This document shows positions 10,124 to 21,464 of a DNA stretch of 63,675 nucleotides, one piece after another. The stretch spans positions 64,162 to 127,836 of the forward strand of contig MNCI01003606.1 in the NCBI GenBank assembly GCA_015680685.1, in the 5' to 3' direction. The translations under genes were made by a program, and so were the position numbers. Within the stretch, counting starts at the first letter, position 1. Each line of letters starts with the position of its first letter. The notes under the pieces were generated by a model, which saw only the letters and a program-made list of their open reading frames with translations, had not been told where the DNA came from and did no database searches. The DNA is from Gnetum montanum (taxonomy: Eukaryota > Streptophyta > Gnetopsida > Gnetales > Gnetaceae).

Positions 10124-12135
10124 NCCAAAATACTATGTTAGAACAACATTCACAAGTCCTTGGGGAACATTTGCACACAAAAAGATGCCCTTTGGTTTGT
10201 GTAATGCTCCTACAACCTTCTAATGTCTAAATCTTAGCATCTTTTAGTAGAAAACTGATAGTGGCATAGAATTAATTTATGGATGAATTCTTCATTTAGT
10301 GTTTTCATTTTGAACAAGCCTTGGACCATCTTGAGGAGGTATTGAAATGAAATGTGAAAAAAATTATAGCTCAATTGACAAAAGAGCCATTTGATGATCC
10401 ATAAGGGCCTTGCCTTGGAACACTAAATTTTAGAAAAAAGTATTAAGGTGGACCCAGAAAAGATAAGTGTTATCTAAGGAATCACCAGGCAACCTCAAAA
10501 AGTCATCTAAGTACCATTCTTTGGTCATACCAGTTACTATAGATGTTTCATTAAAAACTTTTCAAAAATCATGAAGCCACTTGTTAAGATTACTAAGAAG
10601 GATACAGTATTTGACTAGATTAAGGAGTATGAATAAGCATTTTAGCACTTGAAGTAAAAGCTCATAAAGACACCAATTCTACATGTACTGGATTAGTTCA
10701 AACCTTTCCATATCATGATAGATGCATCCAATGATGCATTGGAAGTGGTACTTACATCAATGGACAATCAAAAATTTCTATACTACATCCATTGTGCAAG
10801 CAAAAGTATTCTGGGTGTACAACTTAATTATACCACTACAAAAAAGGAACTCATGATGATGTATGCTCTTGAGAAATTTAGAAACTATGTGCTTGAATAT
10901 TCCACTTTTAGGTACATTAATCACAATCCAATTCGCTTCCTCATGAATAAGCCAATAGTAAGCCCCCATGTTATATGATGGTTGGTGATCCTGTAGGAGT
11001 TTGATTTGACAATAGTGAATAGAAAGAAAATCAAGAATGTGGTTGCCAGTCATTCATCGTAGCTAATATGAGATAACAAGGCTGATAATGAACCTTTATC
11101 TAACCAAATTGCTAATGAGCTTTTTTTTTTTTTTTTTTTTTGCTAAGGCAATTGAAGTTCAAGAACCAAGGGTTATAAACTAGTATGATGAATTCCTCTC
11201 CTATTTATGCACATAGGAGATCCCTTCAAAATGGGACAATAGGGGAAAGTAGTAGTTTCCCTACTAGTTCAAATGCTACCTCAAGATAGAGGGAAACCTC
11301 TATAAAGTATGTGCAAATGGCTTGGTATGATGGTGTGTACTAGATGAAAATCAACTATGAGTTATCGAGGATGCTCATAAGAGTCCTTATAGGGACCAAT
11401 ATGTAAGAAGGAGAATAATCATAAAAATTTTGATGGAAGGATATTACTTTTATATGATCTTCAGTGATGCCCATCATTTTACCCATTCATACGAGTGATA
11501 TCAATAAAATGGAAGGATGATAAACAAGATGGGAAGATCCCAATAGTGGATCTAATAAATGGATCCTTTTAATCTTAGAGGAATTAATTTCATGGGATCC
11601 ATCACATCCACGTCCAATGAGAAGTATTACATTATTGTTGTTGTTGACATTATACTAAATAAGCTAAAGTTGCAGTGGTTACTGATTGTACTTCTTCCAC
11701 TATAGCTTGATTCTTTTAGTAACAAATGGTTAATAGATTTAGTGTACATATTGAATTAAGTTATGATAATGGGATCCATCTTATAGGCACTAAATTTTTC
11801 AAGTTCATGTAATGTTTGGATGTGGAACATAAACTTACAACTCCTTATGACCCTTACACTAATAGACAAGGTAAAGTCATCATTAGGAAGATCATGAGGA
11901 TTTTGATAAGAGCCATTAGTATCTATAGGAAGGATTGAAGCATCAAACAAAAAGATGCTGTATGGGCCTATTGGTCATCATGGAAACTTGCTATAGGCTA
12001 CTTTTCCTATGAGCTAGTGTAAGGAAAGTTGGCCAAACTCCTAATTCAAATTGAACTCCATACACTCACAACTACATGTGATCTTGACCTAAACATCAAC
12101 TTACATTTTTTGATCCTCGAGCTTCTAGAGTACAA
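10124..12135 (+). pseudogene. pol: pol relic of element 3: RT (3' half), RNase H, integrase
   Basis: RT resumes at FTSPWGTFAHKKMPFGLCNA (10150-10210). The catalytic box reads FMDEFF near 10280, with the second Asp replaced by Glu. RNase H begins MIDASNDALEVV at 10715. Integrase follows: a damaged HHCC near 11450, DNG near 11770, and the glutamate position in GQAEVT altered to RQGKVI near 11865. Decay is heavier than in element 1, with stops every 20-40 codons. A 22-T run interrupts the RNase H/INT linker at 11121. Confidence 0.85.
11121..11142 (+). repeat. poly-T run
   Basis: Twenty-two consecutive T residues within the pol relic. Probably replication slippage in a decaying sequence. Confidence 0.9.
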
Positions 12136-12426
12136 TTTACATTGTGGGGGCATTAATGTTAGGCTTTGTCAAATGTTTTTCTAACATCTCATAGATCAAG
12201 TATTAAAATAATATTAAAATAATGATCCAGGAATTAATACCAATAACTAACCTTCTTTGAAGTAAAAATAAAATATTCTCGTGCACCTACAATCATTAAA
12301 AAGGGATTAATTATAAAATTTTAAATTTTCTACCAATTAAAACCCAAAAAAAATTGATTAAAAGATATCTAGACTTAATAAGATTAAATAAAAATAACTA
12401 ATATAATGTTATTTGCATGATTGCAG

Positions 12427-15215
12427 ATGACACAAAAATGAAAACTATAAGTAGGAGGACCATCATAACCTAGGAAAAATTATCTTGAGGAGGAAGAGGA
12501 CAACCACAATGATAATAGCAAAAAAAGGCCAAAAAACAAACCACTGAGATGACTTGTGCTATCATGCCCTTGTGAGAAGAGCTTGAGGTGGAACTTGTTC
12601 ACTAGATTCCCACCACAAAAATAGGGAAATCTAAGTAGAATGAGGTCTCAAGACTTGGGCCTAACTTGGACATCACCCTTACCAAGGCATGTCTGGAAAT
12701 GTTTGAAGCAAGGATGTCCAAAGCTCAATCCTCTAAGAATAAAACTTCGATTCCTTCATCAATCTAGCATTGGACAAGGTCAGGACTCAGTTGTAGGAAT
12801 CTTTGTTATGGCCTACCCTTTGCACCAGTCAAGAGTGGTACATGGAAGAAACCTACCTCTTCTAAAAAAATTTCCAAGGAGATTTCATGGTAAATATTAA
12901 TGATATCATCATCTTGTATTTAGTTGAGGCCATAGAAGAAGCCCTTAGATTGCCTAATAATGGGGTAAAGTTTGAAGAGATATGAAACTAAGTGACTTAT
13001 GAAGTAAAAAGAAAATGGACACAATAGTGCTATGGAATAGACCACAAGTATTATGATACCCTTATCAAATTAGAGCAAGCCTATTTCAAGATCATGACCT
13101 ATCACCTTAATTTCATGGTGAGGCCAAGTAAGATAATTTTCTTCTTTACAAGGGCATGTTCAACTCTAAGTAAAAATTTCTAATGCAACCTTCTCCAACT
13201 CATCTTTTTAAAAATCAGGAAGTGATTGAAGGAGAATGACAAGGGTAGGAAGATACTCTCATTTACCTACCTAATTAGAAAAATCTACAAAAGGAGAGGC
13301 ATATCCCACTACATTAATGATATAATCCATAGGGCTCCTACTACATCTTGGTAGGAAATGATGAAAGACAATAATTCCACCAAGTTTCAAAAGAATGATA
13401 TACCACCTTCACCAACACCTACAACACTAAATATGACTTCTGAAATGGTAACAACCATTGAATGCCTAAGGAATCTTAAGGAAAAATAACTACAATACCA
13501 AGGGTATAGAGATCTTGATGAATCCTCGATGTATCATCTGGCCATGAGCCATCTCAACAAGATCATGAATTAGTCAATGGACTATTTGACCTTGATATTC
13601 TTCATGCAAAAGAAATAGGTCCCTATTCACACTGATCCCAATGCTAGAGAAGTCATTGTGTTTATTTAGGCATAAGAATCCCATAAAATCTCTAGGAATG
13701 TGACAACATTCTTTGTCAGGCTAAAAGAAGAGCAAGGAGCAATAGCCTTGGTCATGTCACATAACGATTAAGAGACTATAGTGGAGGTGGTTGTAAATTG
13801 AATTGGAGAAGCCTTAAGTGCTCATGCAGTATTTGTCCCTAATGTTGCTACCATGGAAGATGTCCAAATGTATACAAGAGTTGGGAGTAAAGAGATGAGC
13901 ATACCCAACATGAAGATGTGCTAGAGTAATTGGTTAGATTAGGACAAGCAATTCTAGATATCTTTGAACTTCTAGAAGATATTTCAACCACCTAGTCATT
14001 GCTTACATGTAACTCAAGGAGGCCACCACTAGCAATTGATTATTGGTGGTGGAGGCTATTGAACTTAAAACTTGCTTATCTAATATGTTCATTCTCAAGC
14101 TTGAGCTTACTAGAGTTGAAGCTTTCCAGTAGCTTCAACAAAGAATCCAAGAGGTTGAGAATGTGAAAGAAAAAATTGGTCTTTGATGTGTCATTATCTA
14201 AGTGAATGATGAATTCCATTAGTCATGACCTTCAACAGACATACAAAAAGAATCTTTCTCTAGCTTAGGAAAATCACTAGTTGCAAAATGATTAGTAGTG
14301 AAAATAACAATTAGTAGAACATATCCATTAGTAGTAATAACAACTTGCAAAATTAAAACAAGATGTAAGAAGATTATCTACCAAAAATAGAAATTTTTGA
14401 ATGAATGAGATTCATGCCCTTCACTAGAAGACTACCATTAAGATCACCACCTAGATGAACAAGGTCCTCAAGTACAAAAGGATGAAAAATTACTACAAGG
14501 ACCAAGTTAGGATGCTTAAGAAAATCAATGAAAGAGAGATAAAATTGGAAAAGGTGAAGGTAAACAAAGCCTTCAAACAACTCTAGAAAGAGATAATATA
14601 TGAAAAGTTATCTTTGATGGCCTCAACACCTACAACTAGGCCAAAATCCTTTCAAAGGAGTTGTAAATTGAGAAGATGACTGAATATATGGAGTTAGCCA
14701 ATATTTGATATGAAAATTTGGCAACACTAATAATAGGGAGTCTAGATTAGAGCTAGAAAAACAAGTGAATAGCTTCTTCCTTTTCTACAATGTAGAGTTC
14801 AAACTTCATAAAGAAACTAAGCAAACATTAGAAGTATCTAATGTAGAGCTTTAGGTTCTCAAGAGAAAATTTGAAGATGAGAGATTAGTTATTGAGAATT
14901 TGGTCAGAATGATGAATGACTACCAAGAACTACAAAACCTTATCTATATGTTTGATATTGGATGTAAGTAGTTCATATCCTACTTTTTCAATATGAAGGA
15001 TATGTTCTTGGTGATGCCCTACCCATGGGATGTACTAGTACCATCTAGTCTAGGAGAAGCTACCTAGATAATCAACAACTCATAGAGCAAGTAGGAGAAG
15101 ATGAAGATACCCCTAGATGCCTTTAAATTTTCAAAAGTAGTAGTAGGGTAGCCTAGACCACTAGTAGGATTAGCATGCAATGAGGGATCATTCAAGTCAC
15201 AAGAGCTTCCACCTC
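12427..15215 (+). pseudogene. ORF2 relic of element 3 (plant transposon-protein-like domain plus coiled coil)
   Basis: The ATG at 12427 directly follows CATGATTGCAG, a good 3' splice site. The frame holds a segment EAIEEALRLPN (about 12940) and, from about 13080, KIMTYHLNFMVRPSKI and SFTYLIRKIYKRRGI. This matches the layout I associate with the Pfam 'putative plant transposon protein' family (...INxxLGLP..., LP....S.V...., P.LI..LC). A long Glu/Lys/Leu-rich coiled-coil region follows (about 13850-14960, for example FEDERLVIENLVRMMND). At about 2.8 kb this is one of the longest ORF2 copies here. It has many stops. Function is unknown; the position is that of env in other elements. Confidence 0.7.
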
Positions 15216-15459
15216 AAGGTATAGTGTGAACACCTAATCCCAATTCACTCCATCTAATTAGTGGCTACTAATTTTATCAACCATATAGATTTTTGTATGT
15301 TGTACAACTTGAATATTTTATAACATGGAATTCTGAGTTTTTTGCTATCGTAATTAGTTAGGCAATTTATTGTTAGTTCCATACTTTCCAAAATTTTTGA
15401 AACAACTCAATCCCATATATGTTTACTTGAGGATGAGTTATTAGTTACTCATGGAAATA
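15216..15459 (+). other. 3' UTR and weak PPT of element 3
   Basis: Non-coding tail with the family signature (CCATACTTTCCAAAATTTTTG...TTGAGGATGAG) before a decayed PPT (ACTCATGGAAATA, 15448-15459). Confidence 0.6.
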
Positions 15460-15785
15460 TTATGAAGTCATAGTCAATTAGCTACATCATTGTATTCCTA
15501 TTAATGCATTTCCATTAATGCATCCTTTGATGCATTGGTACAAATGTGTTGACACTAATTTACCTAAAGCCTATATAAATACGTGCATCATCCACATTTA
15601 TGATACATTTAGTAATTTTTTTAGTAAGGCTCCTATAGTTTACTTTCATAGGAATTAGCCAAAATTATCTTTAAGTACCTATAACATGGATTGAGTTGAT
15701 TGTATAAAGTTTTATTCAAGTGCATATTGTACTTGGATACTTCTACATGACGATAATAAAATCTATGGATCATTGAACTTAGAAG
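15460..15785 (+). repeat. truncated 3' LTR of element 3
   Basis: Opens TTATGAAGTCATAG and shows a U3 motif based on ATTAATGCAT (15507-15537), TATATAAATACG (near 15573) and AATAAAATC (near 15757). The LTR body stops near 15785 where copia LTR sequence begins. The remaining 500 bases are not found on the far side of the copia element. Confidence 0.75.
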
Positions 15786-16903
15786 CAGGGGGGGTTGGTG
15801 TGGTGGTGTTGGTGGGGAATGAATAAGTCTCTCAATTTAAAATTATTTTACACAAGGATCATACCAGTTTTAATATGGTTTCCCAACTTGGGTAGTTCAC
15901 ACTTGAAGGGTAGTTTGCAAGCATGCCTCTAGAATTTTTTCCTTTCAAATTGTGGTTTGAAGGGCATCATACCATGTACAAACTCTAAGCCCTACTTTGG
16001 AGTGTTGTGACACTGCACCAACCACTCAACCCTACAAGGTTCCACCAAGCTTAAAATATGGTTTCCAAGCTTCCATAACCTTTACAATCTTGACCTCCAC
16101 TCTAGAGTGTTGTGCTGCAACACCAATCACTCAATCCCATAGGATCCTAAAGAGCTCGAATAAGATACCTTCTTGAAAAAAGCACATCAACCCTGCAGGG
16201 TCCAAGGGAGAATAATAATAATTGCAAGGGATGAATGAAACTTGGTTTGTTGATCCTTGTACTTTGAGGTATAACACACTTTACAATGGACAAATGATAA
16301 TACAACGAGGAAAAACAATGATAACAATGATTGAAAAGTAATTAGATAATGATAGTACAAGAGCTTGCATATTTCCCAATGCATATGATGTGTTCTTATA
16401 GCTACCATGTTTTCAAATCCATCTTGAAACTTATACAATAGCTAACTAATAGTAGCTAACGGTCATGGAAGACATCTTCTTCGTGCATGACACATCTTTC
16501 TATATTTGCCCTCTATTCTGGGAACACATCTTTGTCTGGGATAGAAGTCTCTATGAAATCTTCATTCTGGAAAGACATCTTTATCTGGTGAAAGACATCT
16601 TTCTGAAACTAGCCTATATTATGTGAAGACATATTTGTATGGTGAAGGTGTCTTTGCTTGAGGAAAGCATCTATTATTTCTTAAAGATGTCTTTACATGA
16701 GCATTCTTTAATTTTGCCAAGACATCTATTGTTTCTTAGAGACATCTTTCTACAACTTCCTTTTGCATGATGTATTTCAAAAAACCTTCTAGTCTTAATC
16801 CAAGGTTTTTTCCTACAAGCACAACAATCACATACATACAAAAACAACCTATGTTATCTAGTTTCCTTAAGGTTTTGACATACCAAAAGATCAAAAATCT
16901 CCC
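15786..16903 (-). repeat. copia 3' LTR
   Basis: Begins (minus strand) after a G-rich PPT AAAAGGGGGAGA at about 16904-16915 and runs to the junction with the element 3 LTR. It is non-coding. It contains an array of a near-palindromic motif in the U3 part (separate entry). No matching 5' LTR is in the window, so both ends are estimates. Confidence 0.55.
16464..16750 (-). promoter_or_regulatory. AAGACATCTTT motif array in copia U3
   Basis: About ten copies of AAGACATCTTT or a close variant occur in under 300 bases, spaced irregularly. The core AAAGATGTCTTT is almost self-complementary. Placement just downstream of the PPT fits a U3 enhancer array. The binding factor is unknown. Confidence 0.6.
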
Positions 16904-17104
16904 CCTTTTCAGTAATGTCCAAAACTTAAGAAAATAAGTTAGTAATACACAATAATCCAAGGTTTCTTTTCCCCCTTTTTGTGCATAACTAAAAGATGAG
17001 GTAAGATCCTCCTAAATAGATGCATAGATAAAATAAAAAAAATGTTTTGGTATTCTGTTTTTTTTGTTTTTGCTTTTGTGTTGAATAATGATAGAAAGAA
17101 TGAA

Positions 17105-19030
17105 AAGACTCACATGAGAGGATAAGGTCCTCTCCCCATATCTTTCCATAGAGATGCCAATTGATGTTCATCTAGAGGTTTGATGAAGGCATCAACTAGT
17201 TGAATCTTGGTTCCAATAAACTCTAGCCTGACATGACCATGTTGTGTATTTTCCTATATAAAGTGATTGAAAATCTCAATATGTTTGGTACAAGAATGTT
17301 GGATGGGATTCTTTTTCATGTTGATGGTTCTCTTGTTATGATAGTAAATAGGATTTGAATTTTTGTTTACCCCTAAATCTTTGAGAGTTTCTTGCATCCA
17401 TAGTAATTGAGCATAACAATTGTTGATAGAGGTTTATTCAACTTTTGCTATTGAGAGAGCTATAGGGGTTTGCTTCTTGGTTAACCAAGAGACAAGAATT
17501 CTCTTCAAGAAGAAACAATTGCCACTGATGCTACAGTGATCATCATAACAACTTATGCAATCGACATCAAAATAATTAGCAAGATCAAGGGAGAAATCCT
17601 TTGGATATCAAAGGTTCTAGTTAGTAGTACCTTTTAAGTAGTGAAAAATATGTTTAACAACCTGGTAATGAGAATCTTTTGGGGTTGACTAATATTTAGC
17701 ACAAAATCCTACACTTAAAGCTATATCGGTCTATTGTCAGTTAAATAAAGAAGAGTACCAATCATACCTCTATAAAGCTTGGGATCAACCAACTTGCCTT
17801 GATCATCTTTAACAAGTTTAGAATTTCCAACCATAGGAGTACCTTTAACTTTAATGTCACCTAAGCCATATTTGAGTAGAAGATATTTTACATATTTGGT
17901 TTGACATATGAAGGTTCCATTAGTTGTTTGATAGATTTGAAACCCAAGAAAATCCTTGAGTTCTCTCATCATGTTCATTTCAAATTCAAACTACATGAGA
18001 TCAAAATATTTCTTACAAAGAATTTTGTTAGTGACACCAAAATAATATCATCAACATAGATTTGAAAAATTAGAATATCTTTACTTTCTTTTTAAAGAAA
18101 TAATGTAACATCAACTTTAACTTATTCAAATCCATTTGATGTAAGGTGTTAAGAAAGTGTTTCATACCAAGCTCTTGGAGCTTGTTTAAGACCATAGAGA
18201 ACTTTCTTGAGCTTGTAGACATGATCAGTCTTGATGGAATCAACAAACCCTTTAGGTTGTTCAATGAAAACTTCTTCTTATATGGTTCCATTTAAGAAGG
18301 CACTTTTGACATCCATTTGATAGAGCTTGATGTTGTAAATTTTAGCATAGGCAAGAAGAAGTGTAATAGATTCCAACCTAGTAGGAGCAATAATTTCATC
18401 AAAATTTATTCCTTCTTGTTGGTTGTATCCTTTGGAAACCAATCTAGCCTTATTTTTAATGATGTTTTCATTATCATTAGTTTTGTTCCTAAAGAATCAT
18501 ATTGTTCCAATAATAGGTTTATCAAAGGGTCTAGGTATTAATTCCCATACATCATTTCTTGCAAATTGAGTAAGTTTGTCTTGCATAGTAGAAATATATC
18601 CTTCCTCTTTTCCAGCTTCCTTAAAGGTTTTGAGTTCATGTTAGAGATTTGTGGAAAAGGCAAAAATCTCTTTGATTTGGCTTCTAGTACAAACACCGTC
18701 TTGAACTTCTCCAATGACATCATTAAGAGAGTGATTTTTGCTAAGCCTAGGAATTTTTTGTTGAGTGGGGGATATCTCTTGATCATCATCATTTTCTTCT
18801 TCTTCATGATCACTACTAGATTCTAAATTTTTTTCATCTTGTACTAAAGTTGGGCTAGACAATTTTTGAATGGGAATAGTTTCATCATCAAGTTGAGGGA
18901 AAGTAACATTATGATCATCTATTTTGACATTTATAGTTTCCTCTACTATATTTGTTCTTTTGTTAAAGACTCTATAAGTCCTACTAACTAGATAATAACT
19001 TAAGAAAATACCTTCATTGATTTGCATAAA
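17105..19030 (-). pseudogene. pol: copia pol relic: integrase C-terminus, RT and RNase H
   Basis: The minus strand shows an acidic serine-rich integrase tail (19027-18641, with DEKNLESSSDHEEEENDDD), RT parts (WYETL relic near 18160; MNMMRELKDFLGFQIYQTT at 17978; GTPMVGNSKLVKDD) and then RNase H, ending with the copia signatures HSCTKHIEIFNHFI near 17280 and KPLDEHQLASLW near 17140. The SISGNCFFLKRILVSWLTKK segment (about 17520-17460) is the typical copia RNase H block. Several frame changes and stops are present. Downstream of RNase H comes the PPT, with no further gene. Confidence 0.85.
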
Positions 19031-20160
19031 AATTTCTTAAGTTATCTTTATCATTTAGAATATAGAATTTTGAACCAAAAACATGAAAACAGGCTATTGA
19101 AGGTTTCCCACCAGTCCAATAATTCATAAGGAGTTTTAGAAGTGAATCATCTTACCAAAACTCTATTGGACATGTAACAAGCAATGTTGATGGCTTTAGC
19201 CCAAAAGAAAGGAGGAAGAATTCAATCATTGAATATCATTCTCCCCATCTTGTTTAACATTCTATTTTTCCATTTAGCTACTCCATTTTTTTTGAGGAGT
19301 TTTTATAGTAGAGAATTGATGTAGAATACCATTCATTTGATAAAGCTATTTAAACTTGAATTTTTGAATTCACCTCCATTGTTACTTCTAATGACTTTAA
19401 TACCATATCCTTTTTCTTTCTGGATTTGATTGCTAATTCTCAAAACATTGATCAAATACCTCATCTTTGTGATACAAAAAGGAAACCCAAGTAAAGTAAG
19501 AATAATCATAAAAAATGGTCAAAAAATATCTTTTCTTTCCTAATCTAAGAGTTTGAATTAGACCAACCACATCCATATGAAGTAGATCTAAGGGACAAGT
19601 AATAGAAATGCAATTTTTCTGACCAAACCTTACCCTTGTTTGTTTCCCTTTTTGATAGGCTTCACATGTATTTATATTGAAGTCTTTGAGTTTAAGGAGA
19701 CCACACAACCTTTCCTTTGATACCAAGGTTTGAGAAATTTTCTTATTTATGTGGTCAAGCTTCTTATGCCAAAGACATGTATCATCTACACAACTTAATA
19801 AACACTTGAATTCAAGGTTAGGAGAATATCCAAAAATAGTGGTATATACATTTCCTTTTTTAGATCCTTCAATCATGATATTCCTTGTAGATAAATCTTG
19901 TATTCTATAATTTTCAATTGAAAAGGTAACATTAAAAATTGAATCACAAAGTTGACTTACACTAAGTAGGTTATGTTTTAATCCATCAATGAAAAACACT
20001 TTATTTACAGTTGGTAATCCCTTACCTTTACCTCCAATGGTACGAATACCTGTTATAGGTGCTTCCATGTCATCTCCAAACATGATTGTTCCAAAATTTT
20101 GTTCTGTGAAGTGGGTGAAGTAGGATTTTTCACCTATCATGTGTCTTGATCACCCATTGT
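19031..20160 (-). pseudogene. copia protease and integrase relic
   Basis: An open stretch (20140-19433) contains the end of protease and the GAG-pre-integrase and integrase N-terminus. The protease site just upstream reads DNG where DSG/DTG is usual. The integrase zinc finger shows the two His (WHKKLDHI) but the second Cys is Tyr (CEAYQKGKQ). The first core Asp is in LLHMDVVG. Beyond 19430 the core continues with stops; the VERKNR-type Glu box reads VAKWKNR, so the catalytic Glu is Lys. Confidence 0.85.
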
Positions 20161-20199
20161 CGATATACCACATGCTAGTGTTGTGATTGGAAAGAGTCA

Positions 20200-20405
20200 T
20201 TTGAGCCATCAAATTCTTCTTAGTCTTTTTTTCTTTTCCTTTTCATACCTACATGGTTTTCTATCGATGTTGGCTTTGCAAAGACCAAGAATAGTGATGT
20301 ATTCTTTGATAGCAAAAAGCTTGAATATATCTATATTTACCACAAAAGAATCATTTCAAGTTTTTTGATTTAGAAGATTTACTAGACCTTTTTTGTATTT
20401 ATACT
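20200..20405 (-). pseudogene. gag: copia gag C-terminal relic with zinc knuckle
   Basis: Minus-strand reading gives FFCGKYRYIQAFCYQ (about 20345-20300), a damaged CX2CX4HX4C zinc knuckle, followed by a basic K-rich segment up to the protease. The rest of gag is absent because element 4 begins at 20410. Confidence 0.55.
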
Positions 20406-20409
20406 TCTT

Positions 20410-21295
20410 TGATGAGTCCTAAATTGGCCATGTCGATGAGGCCTCGTCGACTAGGCCCCATCGATGCATCGTTTCATGTCTTGATGTGGCCCTATTGGCA
20501 TAGGGTCTATTCTTGCCTATAAATACATGACAACCCACCATGTTTAGGCATCATTTAGTCATAGTTGTAGTGAAGCTCGTGTAGTTCTTCCATTTGAAAG
20601 TTAGAATATTTTCTTGAGTGCTCGCAATAGGAGTCATTGAGTGTACAAATCTTTATTTGAGCACTATTGTACCTAAGAATGATAGTGTTTGTGACAATAA
20701 AGATGAACTTCTTAATAAAACTTGTAGCCTTCTGGATAGTTTAAATGTTTCATTCATGCATTTAATGTTTTCAACTATTTATTCAATGCTTTCTAGTAAT
20801 TAAGCTAATTAAGTAATTAATCAAGATAAGATAAATAGTGATTAAGTAAACACATAAGTACAACCACTTCAAGCATGTGTATGATGTTTGGTAATCTGAG
20901 TAGTGCATAATGCTTGGTAACCCAACAACGTTATACATGTTCAAGATGTGCACGGTAAGTGGGACTAGATACTTATGTTAGGACTAGATGAATAGTAGTT
21001 AGCCAATTAGATTAAAGAAGGTATTAAATTATTTTATTTTCTACTTTTTTTATTTCAAGCACCAAAACCATAAAATATAAAAAGATAAAAAATCATGTGC
21101 CTCAATTACACTTAAACCATACCCTTGAGCTTCATAAGTGTAGTTGGGAAGACAACGAACATCTTCAACACAAAAGTTTGCTTCCTAGAGAACTAGTGCA
21201 CTGGAAACTATAGAGTCCATGGAATTTGACTGGATCACATGTGAACACTTTGTGATTTGTATGATTGGGCGTAGGGGTACCTTCACCACTCATCA
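20410..21295 (+). repeat. 5' LTR of element 4
   Basis: Opens TGATGAGTCC, closes CACTCATCA, 886 bases. U3 holds repeats of TCGATG and CTAGGCCC. A TATA box (TATAAATA, 20518-20525) and AATAAA (20696-20701) follow. The 3' copy is at 31392-32296. Confidence 0.93.
20420..20525 (+). promoter_or_regulatory. U3 of element 4: TCGATG / CTAGGCCC repeats and TATA box
   Basis: Motifs GTCGATGAGGCC, GTCGACTAGGCCC and ATCGATGCATCG lie in tandem before the TATA box. Compare the same motifs at 29035-29150 inside this element. Confidence 0.65.
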
Positions 21296-21316
21296 TTAAA
21301 GCCATTGATAGGGACT
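21296..21316 (+). other. decayed tRNA-Asp primer-binding site of element 4
   Basis: TTAAAGCCATTGATAGGGACT follows the LTR directly. It aligns with the site of element 5 (TTGGCACCGTTGCCGGGGAC) with about seven changes. The position and the GGGACT end make it the old PBS. Confidence 0.7.
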
Positions 21317-21464
21317 CTTTTTGTTTGAAACATGTGCTATCTAGGATTAGTGAACATTATTAATATCATTGGATGAACCCTAAGGGCGACATCATTTTCA
21401 ATTATAAAATTACAAAATCACACTAATATTTTATCTTTTTGTAAAATTTATTTTTCTCATAAGC

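Larger units (their letters stand above)
7600..15785 (+). mobile_element. Tat-lineage Ty3/gypsy retrotransposon, element 3 (both ends damaged)
   Basis: Domains in order are gag, protease, RT (3' half only), RNase H, integrase, a short spacer, a long ORF2, a weak PPT and the first 320 or so bases of a 3' LTR. No 5' LTR or PBS is present, so the left end is truncated. Stops are very frequent, so this is one of the oldest copies. The middle is disrupted by a foreign-looking GC-rich segment and an N at 10123. The 3' LTR is cut by a copia element at about 15785. Confidence 0.85.
15786..20405 (-). mobile_element. Ty1/copia retrotransposon, truncated
   Basis: On the minus strand the order is gag zinc knuckle relic, protease, integrase, RT, RNase H, PPT and LTR. 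That order (INT before RT) is diagnostic of Ty1/copia. The 5' LTR and most of gag are missing; the right edge abuts the 5' LTR of element 4 at 20410. The left edge lies in the LTR of element 3. Confidence 0.88.

Noticed and set aside
9568-10128. A 186-codon minus-strand frame
   Set aside because: It spans element 3 protease antisense and the foreign GC-rich segment, and ends at an N. It is a chance frame across a chimeric junction.
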